The notes: generated by a model from the letters alone, not told the origin. Shown: positions 1-6,577, counted from the first letter of the stretch. The stretch: DNA of 16,391 bases from an uncultured Eggerthellaceae bacterium (GCA_934630905.1 CAKTXN010000040.1:1-16391), one strand, 5' to 3'. Made by a program: numbers and translations.

Positions 1-2
1 CC

Positions 3-80
3 CAAGTTGGTGGCGGCAAGGCTTATCTTGACAAGGGTCAGGAAATCGCCCGCAAAGATATCACCATCGTGTTTATGTAA
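3..80 (+). CDS. 3' end of an unidentified gene
   Basis: An open frame enters from the left edge and stops with TAA at 78-80. It encodes 25 visible residues ending in ITIVFM, with a glycine-rich VGGGKAYLDKG stretch. I do not recognise the family from this tail and assign no function. It is considered real because a strong dyad (109-147) follows the stop. The frame chosen is the only one reaching that stop without interruption; the frame starting at position 7 is an alternative but contains no recognisable protein. Confidence 0.5.
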   Translation, partial: QVGGGKAYLDKGQEIARKDITIVFM

Positions 81-108
81 TTCCCGGATACCCCTCCTTC
101 CACGAAAA

Positions 109-147
109 GCCCAAGAGAGCAGACCTGCAAGCCTTGCTCTCTTGGGC
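109..147. terminator. terminator-like perfect 13-bp hairpin
   Basis: GCCCAAGAGAGCA (109-121) is perfectly complementary to 135-147, leaving a 13-nt loop. It lies 28 nt after the TAA at 80. There is no T tract on the plus side, while four T's follow on the minus strand, so classical intrinsic termination for the plus gene is uncertain. It could equally be a 3'-end-stabilising or processing structure. Confidence 0.45.
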
Positions 148-176
148 GAACCGCCAGGGGAAAGAGGGAGCTCAAT

Positions 177-244
177 CCGGCAATGGCGAGCGCTAAGGAT
201 TCCTTGCCGGTAAGAAAGTCAGTAATGTTTAGCGTTCGCCATTG
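177..244 (+). repeat. overlapping inverted repeats able to form alternative stems
   Basis: A 16-bp stem forms between 181-196 and 229-244 with one G.U pair and a 32-nt loop. A competing 7-bp stem (CCGGCAA 177-183 with TTGCCGG 204-210) uses part of the same left arm. The two cannot coexist. The element sits about 80 nt upstream of the small zinc-ribbon gene at 327. It could be an attenuator-like leader, a small mobile palindrome or a regulatory RNA; no known riboswitch class was recognised in it. Confidence 0.5.
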
Positions 245-326
245 ATGCGGATATCCATTGTTGAAAACGTTGCCCGCCAAAAAGTAGCATCGTGAAAACA
301 AGCTCGCAAAACGAAAGGAAAAGAGC

Positions 327-545
327 ATGTGTTTTAGACCAGCAGCAGTAGAAATTGAAAAGACCTGCCCGAAATGCGGCGCTAAGGCTGAATCGTCCGA
401 GACGGTATGCCCCTCTTGCGGTGCCGAACTTCCTGCAGGACCGGCTATGCCTGGTGCTCCTGGCGCTCCCGGCGCTCCTGCAGCTCCCGGTGCACCTGCT
501 GCCCCCGGCATGCCTGGCGCCCCCAAAGCTCCCGGTGCCAAATAA
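327..545 (+). CDS. small zinc-ribbon protein with GAP-rich tail
   Basis: This 72-residue protein has two parts. Residues about 14-35 form a compact zinc ribbon with two CPxCGA knuckles (CPKCGA and CPSCGA). Residues about 37-72 are a collagen-like low-complexity tail of PGAPGAP/PAAPGAP units ending GAK. The ATG at 327 is preceded by an A-rich AAAGGA-type ribosome binding site at about 314-319. There is no signal peptide or membrane segment. Small zinc-ribbon proteins beginning MCFRP occur near corrinoid-methyltransferase-type genes in anaerobes (from memory), which fits the URO-D-like gene downstream. Function is unknown; the ribbon may mediate protein or nucleic-acid contacts. The tail lacks a clean Gly-X-Y register, so a true collagen helix is unlikely. 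A stem-loop at 600-626 probably ends its transcript. Confidence 0.75.
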   Translation: MCFRPAAVEIEKTCPKCGAKAESSETVCPSCGAELPAGPAMPGAPGAPGAPAAPGAPAAPGMPGAPKAPGAK

Positions 546-583
546 TTGCAAAATGCTTGCATGCCAAACATTTTGCAAGCATT
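546..583 (+). repeat. two overlapping 10-bp hairpins after the zinc-ribbon gene
   Basis: TTGCAAAATG (546-555) pairs perfectly with 569-578. AATGCTTGCA (552-561) pairs perfectly with 574-583. The two stems share bases and are mutually exclusive. The element begins directly after the TAA at 543-545 and no T tract follows, so it is more likely a 3'-UTR structure than a terminator. Confidence 0.5.
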
Positions 584-599
584 CGCTAACCTTGGATTC

Positions 600-630
600 T
601 GCGGGATTGAGTATATCAATCCCGCATTTC
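600..630 (+). terminator. probable intrinsic terminator of the zinc-ribbon gene
   Basis: GCGGGATTGA (601-610) pairs perfectly with 616-625 around a 5-nt loop, and T600-A626 extends the stem. A short ATTTCT run follows. The GC-rich base and short loop are typical of an intrinsic terminator, although the U run is weak. Confidence 0.55.
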
Positions 631-771
631 TAGCAATGTGGCTCTGTATATAAATCGTTTCAACTGGGGATATGCAATAGCCACAACTCCCCTTCTTCCT
701 TTCTTTTCACCATAATTCATTCATAGGATGGGGATTCATCGTATACAGAAAAGTTTGAGAAAGGATCAAGA

Positions 772-1767
772 ATGCTAAGCAAGCGTCAGAATTTCATTGA
801 GTGCATAACGGGAGGCAATCCGGACCGCTATGTAAATCAATACGAAGCATTCAATCTTATTCGCCCGTCTATTCACTGCGACATGTCGCACTTCGCTTCC
901 GATGGCTACATGATTGACGGATGGGGCGTATATCAAGGACAAGTAAAGGGTCAAGAGAATATGGGCTTGTTCCCCATGCATGACCCCGAGCATCTGGTTG
1001 TCAAAGATGTCTGCAACTGGAGAAATGAACTCACTCCTCCGAAAAACCCCGATGACCCCGCAATCTGGGAGCCTCTTCAGGAAAAAGCTGAAGCGGTTGA
1101 CCGTTCCGAGCAGTTTGTCACCAGCGTATGCCTTCCGGGCATGCTTGAGCGCTGCCATCACCTTATGGGCATGACCGAATGCATGGCCGCATTCTACGAA
1201 GAGCCCGAAGAGATGGAAGAGCTTATTGACTTCATCACCGAATACGAACTTGAAGTTGCAAAATGTCACATCAAGTACATCAAGCCCGATGCCATGTTCC
1301 ATCATGACGACTGGGGAACCAAACTTTCCACGTTCATGGCTCCCGACATGCTTGAAGAGTTCTTCCTGAAGCCGTATCAGAAGGTGTACAGCTACTACAA
1401 GGAGCACGGCGTACAGTACATCATCCACCACTCCGACTCTTACGGCGAGACCCTGCTTCCTATGATGGAAAAAGTTGGCATTGACGTATGGCAAGGCTGC
1501 CTGCGCACCACCAACAACCTTCCCGAACTCATTAAGGAATGGGGCGGAAAAATCACGTTCATGGGCGGCATCGAAAACGCAATGGTCGATAAGCCCGATT
1601 GGACCGAAGAAGAGATTATCGCCGAAGTCAACACGGCAATCGACTTTGCGAACAGCAAGAAGTTCTTCATTCCCTGCATGACTTCCGGCATTAATGATTC
1701 GAACTTCCCTGGCGTATACGATATTGTTACTCATGTTATTGACGAGCGTTCTAAGAGCGATTTCTAG
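772..1767 (+). CDS. uroporphyrinogen decarboxylase-family (MtaA/CmuA-like) protein
   Basis: This 331-residue protein matches the URO-D fold family, which in anaerobes includes cobalamin:coenzyme M-type and O-demethylation methyltransferases acting on corrinoid proteins in the cytoplasm. Supporting segments are MFHHDDWGTK (residues 175-184), the strand and loop IIHHSDSYGETLLP (217-230), VDVWQ-type VGIDVWQGC (235-243), a glycine turn FMGGIE (263-268) and FIPCMTSGIN (299-308). Classical MtaA-type enzymes bind zinc through His-x-Cys plus a later Cys. Here the corresponding site appears to read His220-Ser-Asp222 with Cys302 remaining, so the metal site is modified or absent. The ATG at 772 follows AAGG at 761-764. 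A strong terminator follows. A corrinoid protein gene is not visible, so the substrate is unknown. True haem-pathway HemE is unlikely because the N-terminal motif differs. Confidence 0.8.
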   Translation: MLSKRQNFIECITGGNPDRYVNQYEAFNLIRPSIHCDMSHFASDGYMIDGWGVYQGQVKGQENMGLFPMHDPEHLVVKDVCNWRNELTPPKNPDDPAIWEPLQEKAEAVDRSEQFVTSVCLPGMLERCHHLMGMTECMAAFYEEPEEMEELIDFITEYELEVAKCHIKYIKPDAMFHHDDWGTKLSTFMAPDMLEEFFLKPYQKVYSYYKEHGVQYIIHHSDSYGETLLPMMEKVGIDVWQGCLRTTNNLPELIKEWGGKITFMGGIENAMVDKPDWTEEEIIAEVNTAIDFANSKKFFIPCMTSGINDSNFPGVYDIVTHVIDERSKSDF

Positions 1768-1785
1768 GCTTACATCGCATTTGAC

Positions 1786-1818
1786 AAAAAGGGTCGCTTA
1801 TTGCGGCCCTTTTTGCAT
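1786..1818 (+). terminator. strong intrinsic terminator after the URO-D-like gene
   Basis: A 12-bp stem forms between 1786-1797 and 1803-1814, AAAAAGGG/CCCTTTTT with an inner CGC/GCG and one T.G pair, around the loop TTATT. The T5 tract is part of the right arm. The symmetric A and T tracts mean it can work in either direction. It isolates the 772-1767 gene from the Abi_2 locus. Confidence 0.9.
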
Positions 1819-1841
1819 TTTCTGCTGTATTCTGCTATATT
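1813..1841 (+). promoter_or_regulatory. candidate promoter for the Abi_2 mRNA
   Basis: TTGCAT (1813-1818), a 17-nt spacer and TATATT (1836-1841) preceded by TGC resemble an extended -10 sigma-70 promoter. The start would fall near 1848, giving an mRNA of about 50 nt leader with AAGG at 1886-1889 and ATG at 1898. The -10 overlaps the first TTTCGAAA palindrome. It is weaker than the promoter at 1893-1920. Confidence 0.4.
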
Positions 1842-1885
1842 TCGAAATCATATTTCGTTTACTTTTTCAGAACGATTTTCGAAAT
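1839..1885 (+). promoter_or_regulatory. paired TTTCGAAA palindromes (possible operator)
   Basis: ATTTCGAAAT (1839-1848) is a perfect palindrome. The core TTTCGAAA recurs at 1877-1884, 37 bp downstream, with an extra half site ATTTCG at 1852-1857. The first copy overlaps the -10 and start of the upstream promoter, and the second lies just upstream of the -35 at 1893. The paired spacing suggests a dimeric DNA-binding protein. The recombinase-type HTH at the C-terminus of the adjacent Abi_2 protein is a candidate ligand; this is inference. Confidence 0.4.
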
Positions 1886-1892
1886 AAGGTGC

Positions 1893-1920
1893 TTGACATG
1901 AACGAACACAACGCTATAAT
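1893..1920 (+). promoter_or_regulatory. consensus sigma-70 promoter of candidate ncRNA
   Basis: TTGACA (1893-1898) and TATAAT (1915-1920) both match the consensus exactly, separated by 16 nt. The start is expected near 1927. It overlaps the ATG at 1898 used by the longest plausible Abi_2 reading frame, so it cannot serve a protein that starts there. It should make a strong short RNA. Confidence 0.75.
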
Positions 1921-3091
1921 AAATGGTGATAGTACCCCGCACGCCTCTCCTGCTCATGACAGTGAAGCGGACCAGGCGGGGTCATGTTTTTTTCCGCACA
2001 AGAACCCCCAATCAACAAGGCAGCTTGCAAGCCATCTGATCGACAAAGGTCTTTCGGCCGCATCCGAAGATGAACTGGTGACCGCCCTTGAGTTGCAAGG
2101 TTACTACCGCCTCCGGGGTTATTGGCTAACGCTGGAACACGATAACCGATTCCTACCGGGAACCAAGCTCGACGACATTCTACGAATCGAGGCATTTGAC
2201 CGAGACCTTTCGCAATACGTATTTTCTGTCATCGCGCCGATTGAAATATGCCTGCGGTCGCAGCTATCAACCGTTCTCTCGAATCATTACGGCGCCCGCG
2301 CTCTCCATTGCCCCAACGCATTCGGGAGCGAAGAGAATTATCGGAAGATGCAAAGCACGCTCGAAAGAGAGACCGACCAGGCACTTTCTACCAGAAAACC
2401 CCTTGTCGTTCACCATATAAGAAAGTACGGCTCGCTTCCCACCTGGGCGGAAATGGAAAATGCCTCATTTGGCACTTTGTCAAAAATCTACGGAAACCTT
2501 GGAGACCCCTCTGTTGCCTCTGAGATATCCGCGCGCTTTGGCGTATCACCCACGCATCTGAAAAACTGGTTGCGCCACCTTACGCAAATCAGGAACATAT
2601 GTGCCCACCATGACCGCCTGTACAACAAGATGTTCACCGTTCATCCGCGCTTGTTCGCCGAGCACAGGCATCTCCATGCCGCACGCCTGTTCCCCACGTT
2701 CATCGTGCTATTCCGCCTGCATGATTCGCTCGACCCCGCCCGATGCGACCTGCTGCGCCAAGAGCTGGGACGCATCATCGACACTCATGCAACCGTTGAC
2801 CTGGGACCCATAGGATTTCCCGAGAACTGGCGCGAGATACTGCGCATACCCGAGCCGCGCGAACATGACATCGTGCGACCGCGCGGACGACAAGGCGGAC
2901 GGCCCTTGAAAAACGCGGCGTCTATCGAGCGGGCGCTCTACAAGTACGACATGAGAAAATCTTCCGTGGCAGAAATAGCAAAAGAATGCGGTTTAAGCCT
3001 GAGCACGCTGTACAAGTACATTCATCTGCGCGAAGATGCCAAAAACTGCGCGCGAACAGAATACACCGCCGTGACCCTGCCCGAACGGTAG
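1898..3091 (+). CDS. Abi_2 (AbiD/AbiF-like) HEPN protein with C-terminal recombinase-type HTH
   Basis: From ATG 1898 the protein is 397 residues. Residues about 35-320 form an Abi_2 domain: the N-terminal RQLASHLIDKGL helix, GYYRLRGYW (68-76), a Y-G-x-L-P-T-W segment (177-183), and the catalytic-type RNICAHH (232-238), an R-x4-H HEPN motif followed by RLYN. HEPN proteins of this kind are typically RNases in phage defence or toxin-antitoxin systems. GRQGGRP (330-336) leads to a helix-turn-helix (about 342-377) resembling the C-terminal domain of serine recombinases; such a fusion is uncommon to my knowledge. The ATG has AAGG at 1886-1889, but the first 33 residues are low in complexity and coincide with the candidate RNA. 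A second ATG at 1984 lies one frame off, just before T7. The frame stays open back to 1694, but an earlier start would overlap the preceding gene. The start is therefore unsettled. Confidence 0.85.
   Translation: MNEHNAIINGDSTPHASPAHDSEADQAGSCFFPHKNPQSTRQLASHLIDKGLSAASEDELVTALELQGYYRLRGYWLTLEHDNRFLPGTKLDDILRIEAFDRDLSQYVFSVIAPIEICLRSQLSTVLSNHYGARALHCPNAFGSEENYRKMQSTLERETDQALSTRKPLVVHHIRKYGSLPTWAEMENASFGTLSKIYGNLGDPSVASEISARFGVSPTHLKNWLRHLTQIRNICAHHDRLYNKMFTVHPRLFAEHRHLHAARLFPTFIVLFRLHDSLDPARCDLLRQELGRIIDTHATVDLGPIGFPENWREILRIPEPREHDIVRPRGRQGGRPLKNAASIERALYKYDMRKSSVAEIAKECGLSLSTLYKYIHLREDAKNCARTEYTAVTLPER
1927..1993 (+). ncRNA. candidate abiF-like structured RNA upstream of Abi_2 gene
   Basis: About 67 nt lie between the consensus promoter start and a T7 tract (1987-1993). 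CCCCGC (1935-1940) can pair with GCGGGG (1976-1981), and CATGAC (1955-1960) with GTCATG (1981-1986). The arms interleave and share only G1981, so together they form a compact H-type pseudoknot with stackable stems of 5-6 bp. The second stem directly precedes T7 and alone would act as a terminator. Known background: the abiF RNA motif is a conserved structured RNA found next to Abi_2 genes, and pseudoknotted RNAs act as antitoxins in type III systems. Inference: this RNA restrains the adjacent HEPN protein or controls its expression. I could not run a covariance model, so membership in abiF is not shown. Confidence 0.6.
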
Positions 3092-3244
3092 CGGCCCGAA
3101 CGGCTTGCACCGCCCGGGCCGATTGCGCACCAGCGGCACCCGGCGTTCGCCCGGCGCTGTCGCAGCCCGCCTGTCGCCGCGATCAAGTCGCTGGTTGCGC
3201 CACCGCACCCAGCAGCCCACAAGACCACCGCCGCCGCACTCGGC

Positions 3245-3273
3245 GGGTCCGGCAACCGCCCGTTGCCGGACCC
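3245..3273. terminator. GC-rich 12-bp hairpin between convergent genes
   Basis: GGGTCCGGCAAC (3245-3256) pairs perfectly with 3262-3273 around the loop CGCCC. It lies between the Abi_2 stop (3091) and the permease stop (3297), which converge, so a bidirectional termination role is likely. There is no T tract. Further TGCCGG units follow at about 3276 and 3289. The rest of 3092-3296 is GC-rich with no gene seen. Confidence 0.45.
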
Positions 3274-3296
3274 ACTGCCGGGTGCGCTGCCGGACT

Positions 3297-5522
3297 CTAC
3301 CGCTCCGCGCTCACAATCGAGCGCGAAAGCGCGTACGTAATGACAAGGTACACGGCGTAAATCGCCAGCACCGCGCCGCCTGCAATGGCAACCGAACCCA
3401 AAACATTAACGCCAACCTCGGAAAACAACGTATCCGTTATCACCTTCACTGCACACGCCGTGTGGCACAGCGCCAAAAGCAGCGGCGCCACGAAATACAC
3501 CACCGTCTGCGTGCGCAGCGACTTGAGCACCCAGCGCTCATCGGCGCCTAAATCGCGCAAGCGGCGATACCGCGCCAAGCTGTCGGCCGTTTCGGAGAGC
3601 TGCTGAATCGCAAGGATCGCCGCCGTGGCCACCAGCAGCACAAACCCAATGTAGACCGCCAAGTACGTGATAACCATGCGGAAGCCCGATGCTTGATCTG
3701 CCATCTCGCGACCCGACCAGTTCTGGAAGCACGGCCACGCGCCGGTGCGGAAAATCTGGTCTTCAGGAACCGTTTCGCCATTATACATGCTAATCTGCGC
3801 ATCCTTTTGCGGCGGGAACGCCTGATGCATGTACTTGTTGAACAGCACGTCGCCCTCGGCGCGATCCACACGATACTCCATGGCAAGCACGCTCATCCAT
3901 GGCTTCTGACCAGCCTCTTTCATAGAATCAACCACATAATCGGGAACAATGATCTCCAACACCACATCAACCATAGCGCCATTGCGCACGGGAACATGCT
4001 GAACGCGTCCCGCAAAGTGGAGCTGGGCATCGCCCACCGTCAACGGAACTTTCCCATTGCAGAGTGCCTGCGCCACCCCATCGGTGCTGGACAGAAGGTT
4101 ATTCACCGCACATTCGTCATCTTCCAACATGACACCGCGCTTTCCCGTTAAAGCGCACAGCGCGTTGAATTGGCTGACACTCATTACTTGCACTTGCAAC
4201 TGCTGAGCAGAATCACGCAAGCTGCCCTCAAGGGCGTCATACGCTTCCGGCACCCGACTCAGAATATCCCCGTATTTCATTGCGGTCTCATAATCATCGC
4301 CGCCCACCAGGTAATAATCAACTTGCACCGTTTTGTCTACAAAGTTATCCCAGGTCACGCGCGCGCCATCAGCTGAATCATCACCTGCTGCAGCTCCTAC
4401 TCCATCAGCACCCGCACCTTCGGCCTCACCTTTAAGGCATGCCGCCATATCACCATCGTAGCGCTCGAACAGCTGCGTACTTGTACCATTGGAATCAAGC
4501 TCCGAGTCCAAAAGCGACGGAGCTGCTTGAACCGTCATATCGTACGCGCTGATTTCCTCGATATTGCCCACGAAGGCCTCGACAAGCCCCATACCCACCG
4601 AACTGATGGTCAACGCGAAGAACAACATAATGGAAACCACGCTCATGCTGGCAAACGCCGTGTTGATCTTGCTTGAAAGCTGGCGCACCGTAAAGCACGA
4701 TAACCTGCGGAAATACACCTGCGGCACGTGCTGCAAAAGGGCCGTGACAAAGCCCGCAACGCTCCAAAAGAACAGAAACGTTCCCACGATCATAAGCGCC
4801 GTGGCCATCCAAAAATCACCATCGATTACGACCAGTCCGTTCACGGAAAGGCGCCAATACGCGCACGCCAGCACCGCAAGAGAAACCACGAACACCGCCA
4901 CACGCACAGGCGCATTCACCTTCGCATGTCCTTCGTTTGCCTGGTGCGCTGAAAGAAGCGCAGCCAACTTGCAACGGCGAATGTAAACGATGTCGATCAG
5001 CGCAGAAAGCACGAAAATAGCGGCAAAGCAGATAACGGTGAACACGATGGCGCTGCCGGAAACAATGAAGCGGTACTTCGTCATGGTGGTACCCATGAGC
5101 GCCGCCGTAGCAAACGAAAGCCCCTGTGAAAGCGCAATTCCCAGCGCTAAACCAACTACAAGCGACGCACATCCCACAATAACGGTCTCAATCAACAGAA
5201 TGCGGCTTACGCGCCCCGCGCTCATGCCTAACATGAGATACGTGCCGAATTCACGGCGGCGACGCCTGATAAGGAAGCGGTTAGCATACACTACCAGAAA
5301 TCCCAGAACGCACACGATAACACCCGAAAGCAAGCCCATCATGGTATTCAGCATATCCAGCATCTGAAGGCTATCGTCGGAAAGCGCGTCGAAAAGAACT
5401 GCCTGGTCGCTGATGGTGTTAAACGCATAGAACATCGCCACGCCCAAGGCAACGGTCACGAAATAAATGGCGTAATCGCGCGCACTGCGGTGCACGTTAC
5501 GCAAAGCAAGTTTAGCGAGCAT
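3297..5522 (-). CDS. BceB-type FtsX-like ABC transporter permease
   Basis: A 741-residue membrane protein starts MLAKLALRNVHRSARDYAIYF, a hallmark of BceB/FtsX-like permeases. Hydrophobic segments lie at about 18-37, 60-80, 105-135, 155-180, 208-224 and 238-262, then near 320-345. A large extracytoplasmic region (about 345-620) follows, then three C-terminal segments. The family usually has 10 membrane spans with this outer domain, which senses peptide antibiotics. The protein is somewhat longer than typical BceB (about 650 residues, from memory) and carries an Ala/Gly/Asp-rich insert in the outer domain. ATG 5522 overlaps the ATPase stop by 11 nt, indicating translational coupling. An earlier start at 5669 would lie deep inside the ATPase gene and is rejected. 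It forms the export or target-protection complex with the upstream ATPase and kinase. Confidence 0.88.
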   Translation of the reverse strand: MLAKLALRNVHRSARDYAIYFVTVALGVAMFYAFNTISDQAVLFDALSDDSLQMLDMLNTMMGLLSGVIVCVLGFLVVYANRFLIRRRRREFGTYLMLGMSAGRVSRILLIETVIVGCASLVVGLALGIALSQGLSFATAALMGTTMTKYRFIVSGSAIVFTVICFAAIFVLSALIDIVYIRRCKLAALLSAHQANEGHAKVNAPVRVAVFVVSLAVLACAYWRLSVNGLVVIDGDFWMATALMIVGTFLFFWSVAGFVTALLQHVPQVYFRRLSCFTVRQLSSKINTAFASMSVVSIMLFFALTISSVGMGLVEAFVGNIEEISAYDMTVQAAPSLLDSELDSNGTSTQLFERYDGDMAACLKGEAEGAGADGVGAAAGDDSADGARVTWDNFVDKTVQVDYYLVGGDDYETAMKYGDILSRVPEAYDALEGSLRDSAQQLQVQVMSVSQFNALCALTGKRGVMLEDDECAVNNLLSSTDGVAQALCNGKVPLTVGDAQLHFAGRVQHVPVRNGAMVDVVLEIIVPDYVVDSMKEAGQKPWMSVLAMEYRVDRAEGDVLFNKYMHQAFPPQKDAQISMYNGETVPEDQIFRTGAWPCFQNWSGREMADQASGFRMVITYLAVYIGFVLLVATAAILAIQQLSETADSLARYRRLRDLGADERWVLKSLRTQTVVYFVAPLLLALCHTACAVKVITDTLFSEVGVNVLGSVAIAGGAVLAIYAVYLVITYALSRSIVSAER

Positions 5523-6315
5523 CGGACAGCTCACCGCCCAAGAACGACACAACCTCCATGATGCGCTGATAGTAATCGTTGCGCGCTGCATTGCCGCGCC
5601 GCACCTCGTTGAACAGGCGGCCATCGCGAATGAAAATCGTGCGCGTGGAATACGAAGCGGCGAAGGCATCGTGCGTGACCATCATAATGGTAGCACCCAT
5701 GTTCTGGTTCATATCGGCAAGCGTCTCCAAAAGCACGGTTGAACTGCGCGAATCCAGCGCGCCGGTGGGTTCGTCTGCCAACACCAGCCGCGGGTTGGAA
5801 ATCATCGCGCGCGCCGCCGCCACGCGTTGACGCTGACCGCCCGACATCTGCGCCGGGAACTTTCCCAGCACGTCTTCCACGCCCAGCGTGTGCGCCATGG
5901 CGCGAACAGCAGGATCAACCTCACGAGGCGGGCGTCCCTTCAAGCTCAGCGCCAACGCAATGTTTTCGTACGCCGTAAGCGTGTCAAGCAAGTTTGAATC
6001 CTGGAAGATGAAACCCAGCTGATCGCGGCGGAATTTCGCCAACGCAGCGCCACGCATGCGCGTAATGTCTTGTCCCGCCAGCCAAATGTGTCCGCTTGTT
6101 GCGGTATCGATGGTGGCAATGCAGTTCAAAAGCGTGGATTTGCCGCTGCCGGAAGGACCCATGATGGCAACGAATTCGCGTCGATCAACGGTAAACGACA
6201 CATCATCCAAAGCGCAAGTCACGGCATCTTTGTTGCCGTAAATCTTCCCAACATGTTCCAGTCGCAAAAGCGCCGTTCCACCTTGCGTTGCGGCGTTTGC
6301 AATCACTTCTTTCAT
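5512..6315 (-). CDS. BceA-type ABC transporter ATPase
   Basis: A 267-residue nucleotide-binding subunit of the MacB/LolD/BceA class. It shows Walker A GPSGSGKST (53-61), the Q-loop FQDSNLLDTLTAYEN (104-118), signature MSGGQRQRVAAARA (157-170), Walker B LVLADEPTGALD (177-188) and switch His215 in MMVTHD. The start at 6315 is set by an excellent AAGGAGG on the minus strand (about 6321-6327); the frame extends to 6465 but without family support. It pairs with the downstream permease and follows the kinase gene by 262 nt, which hold an operator-like dyad. BceAB-type complexes confer resistance to cell-wall-active peptides and signal to the partner kinase. Which peptide is sensed cannot be read from sequence. 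Confidence 0.93.
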   Translation of the reverse strand: MKEVIANAATQGGTALLRLEHVGKIYGNKDAVTCALDDVSFTVDRREFVAIMGPSGSGKSTLLNCIATIDTATSGHIWLAGQDITRMRGAALAKFRRDQLGFIFQDSNLLDTLTAYENIALALSLKGRPPREVDPAVRAMAHTLGVEDVLGKFPAQMSGGQRQRVAAARAMISNPRLVLADEPTGALDSRSSTVLLETLADMNQNMGATIMMVTHDAFAASYSTRTIFIRDGRLFNEVRRGNAARNDYYQRIMEVVSFLGGELSDAR

Positions 6316-6384
6316 AGAAAACCTCCTTGTATCCGATGACGTTTTCCATGGTATGCGCGCCGCGTTCGCGCTGCCATCGATTGA

Positions 6385-6413
6385 CCTTACAGGTACCTTA
6401 CGTTCTTGTAAGG
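6385..6413 (-). promoter_or_regulatory. operator-like dyad upstream of the ABC transporter operon
   Basis: On the minus strand, CCTTAC-AAGAAC-GTAAGG (6413-6396) is a 6-6-6 inverted repeat, and a second GTAAGG half follows at 6390-6385. It lies about 40 bp upstream of a poor -10 (CATACC at 6355-6350) with no good -35, as expected for an activator-dependent promoter. A matching element precedes the response-regulator gene. The likely ligand is the co-encoded OmpR-type regulator. The remaining 6414-6577 shows no gene. Confidence 0.6.
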
Positions 6414-6577
6414 TTAGTACGTTGCGAGCCCACACGGCAAAACTGGCATGGGAAGGAATCGGCAAGCCGCATCACAGCGCAAGACTCCCTGCGCCTCACG
6501 TTGCACCACAACGCCACCAGCGCACGTTCTGCACACCGCCCGCAAGAGCAAAGCGTGCCTTTGTCCCACAACCCGTC

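Noticed and set aside
427..545. GAP repeat as CRISPR or tandem DNA repeat
   Set aside because: The units are short, imperfect and coding; there are no uniform spacers.
38..619. Minus-strand frame with Gly-Ala-Pro repeats
   Set aside because: It is the reverse complement of the GAP repeat of the 327-545 gene; the repeat reads as collagen-like in both strands by composition alone.
775..1734. 319-residue minus-strand frame
   Set aside because: It is antisense to the URO-D-like gene, has no family features and arises from codon bias of the real gene.
1694..1897. Earlier start of the Abi_2 frame at 1694
   Set aside because: It would begin inside the URO-D-like gene, cross its terminator and add a non-conserved hydrophobic segment.
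3105..3551. Arg-rich plus-strand frame
   Set aside because: Basic, low-complexity, antisense to the permease end and without ribosome binding site.
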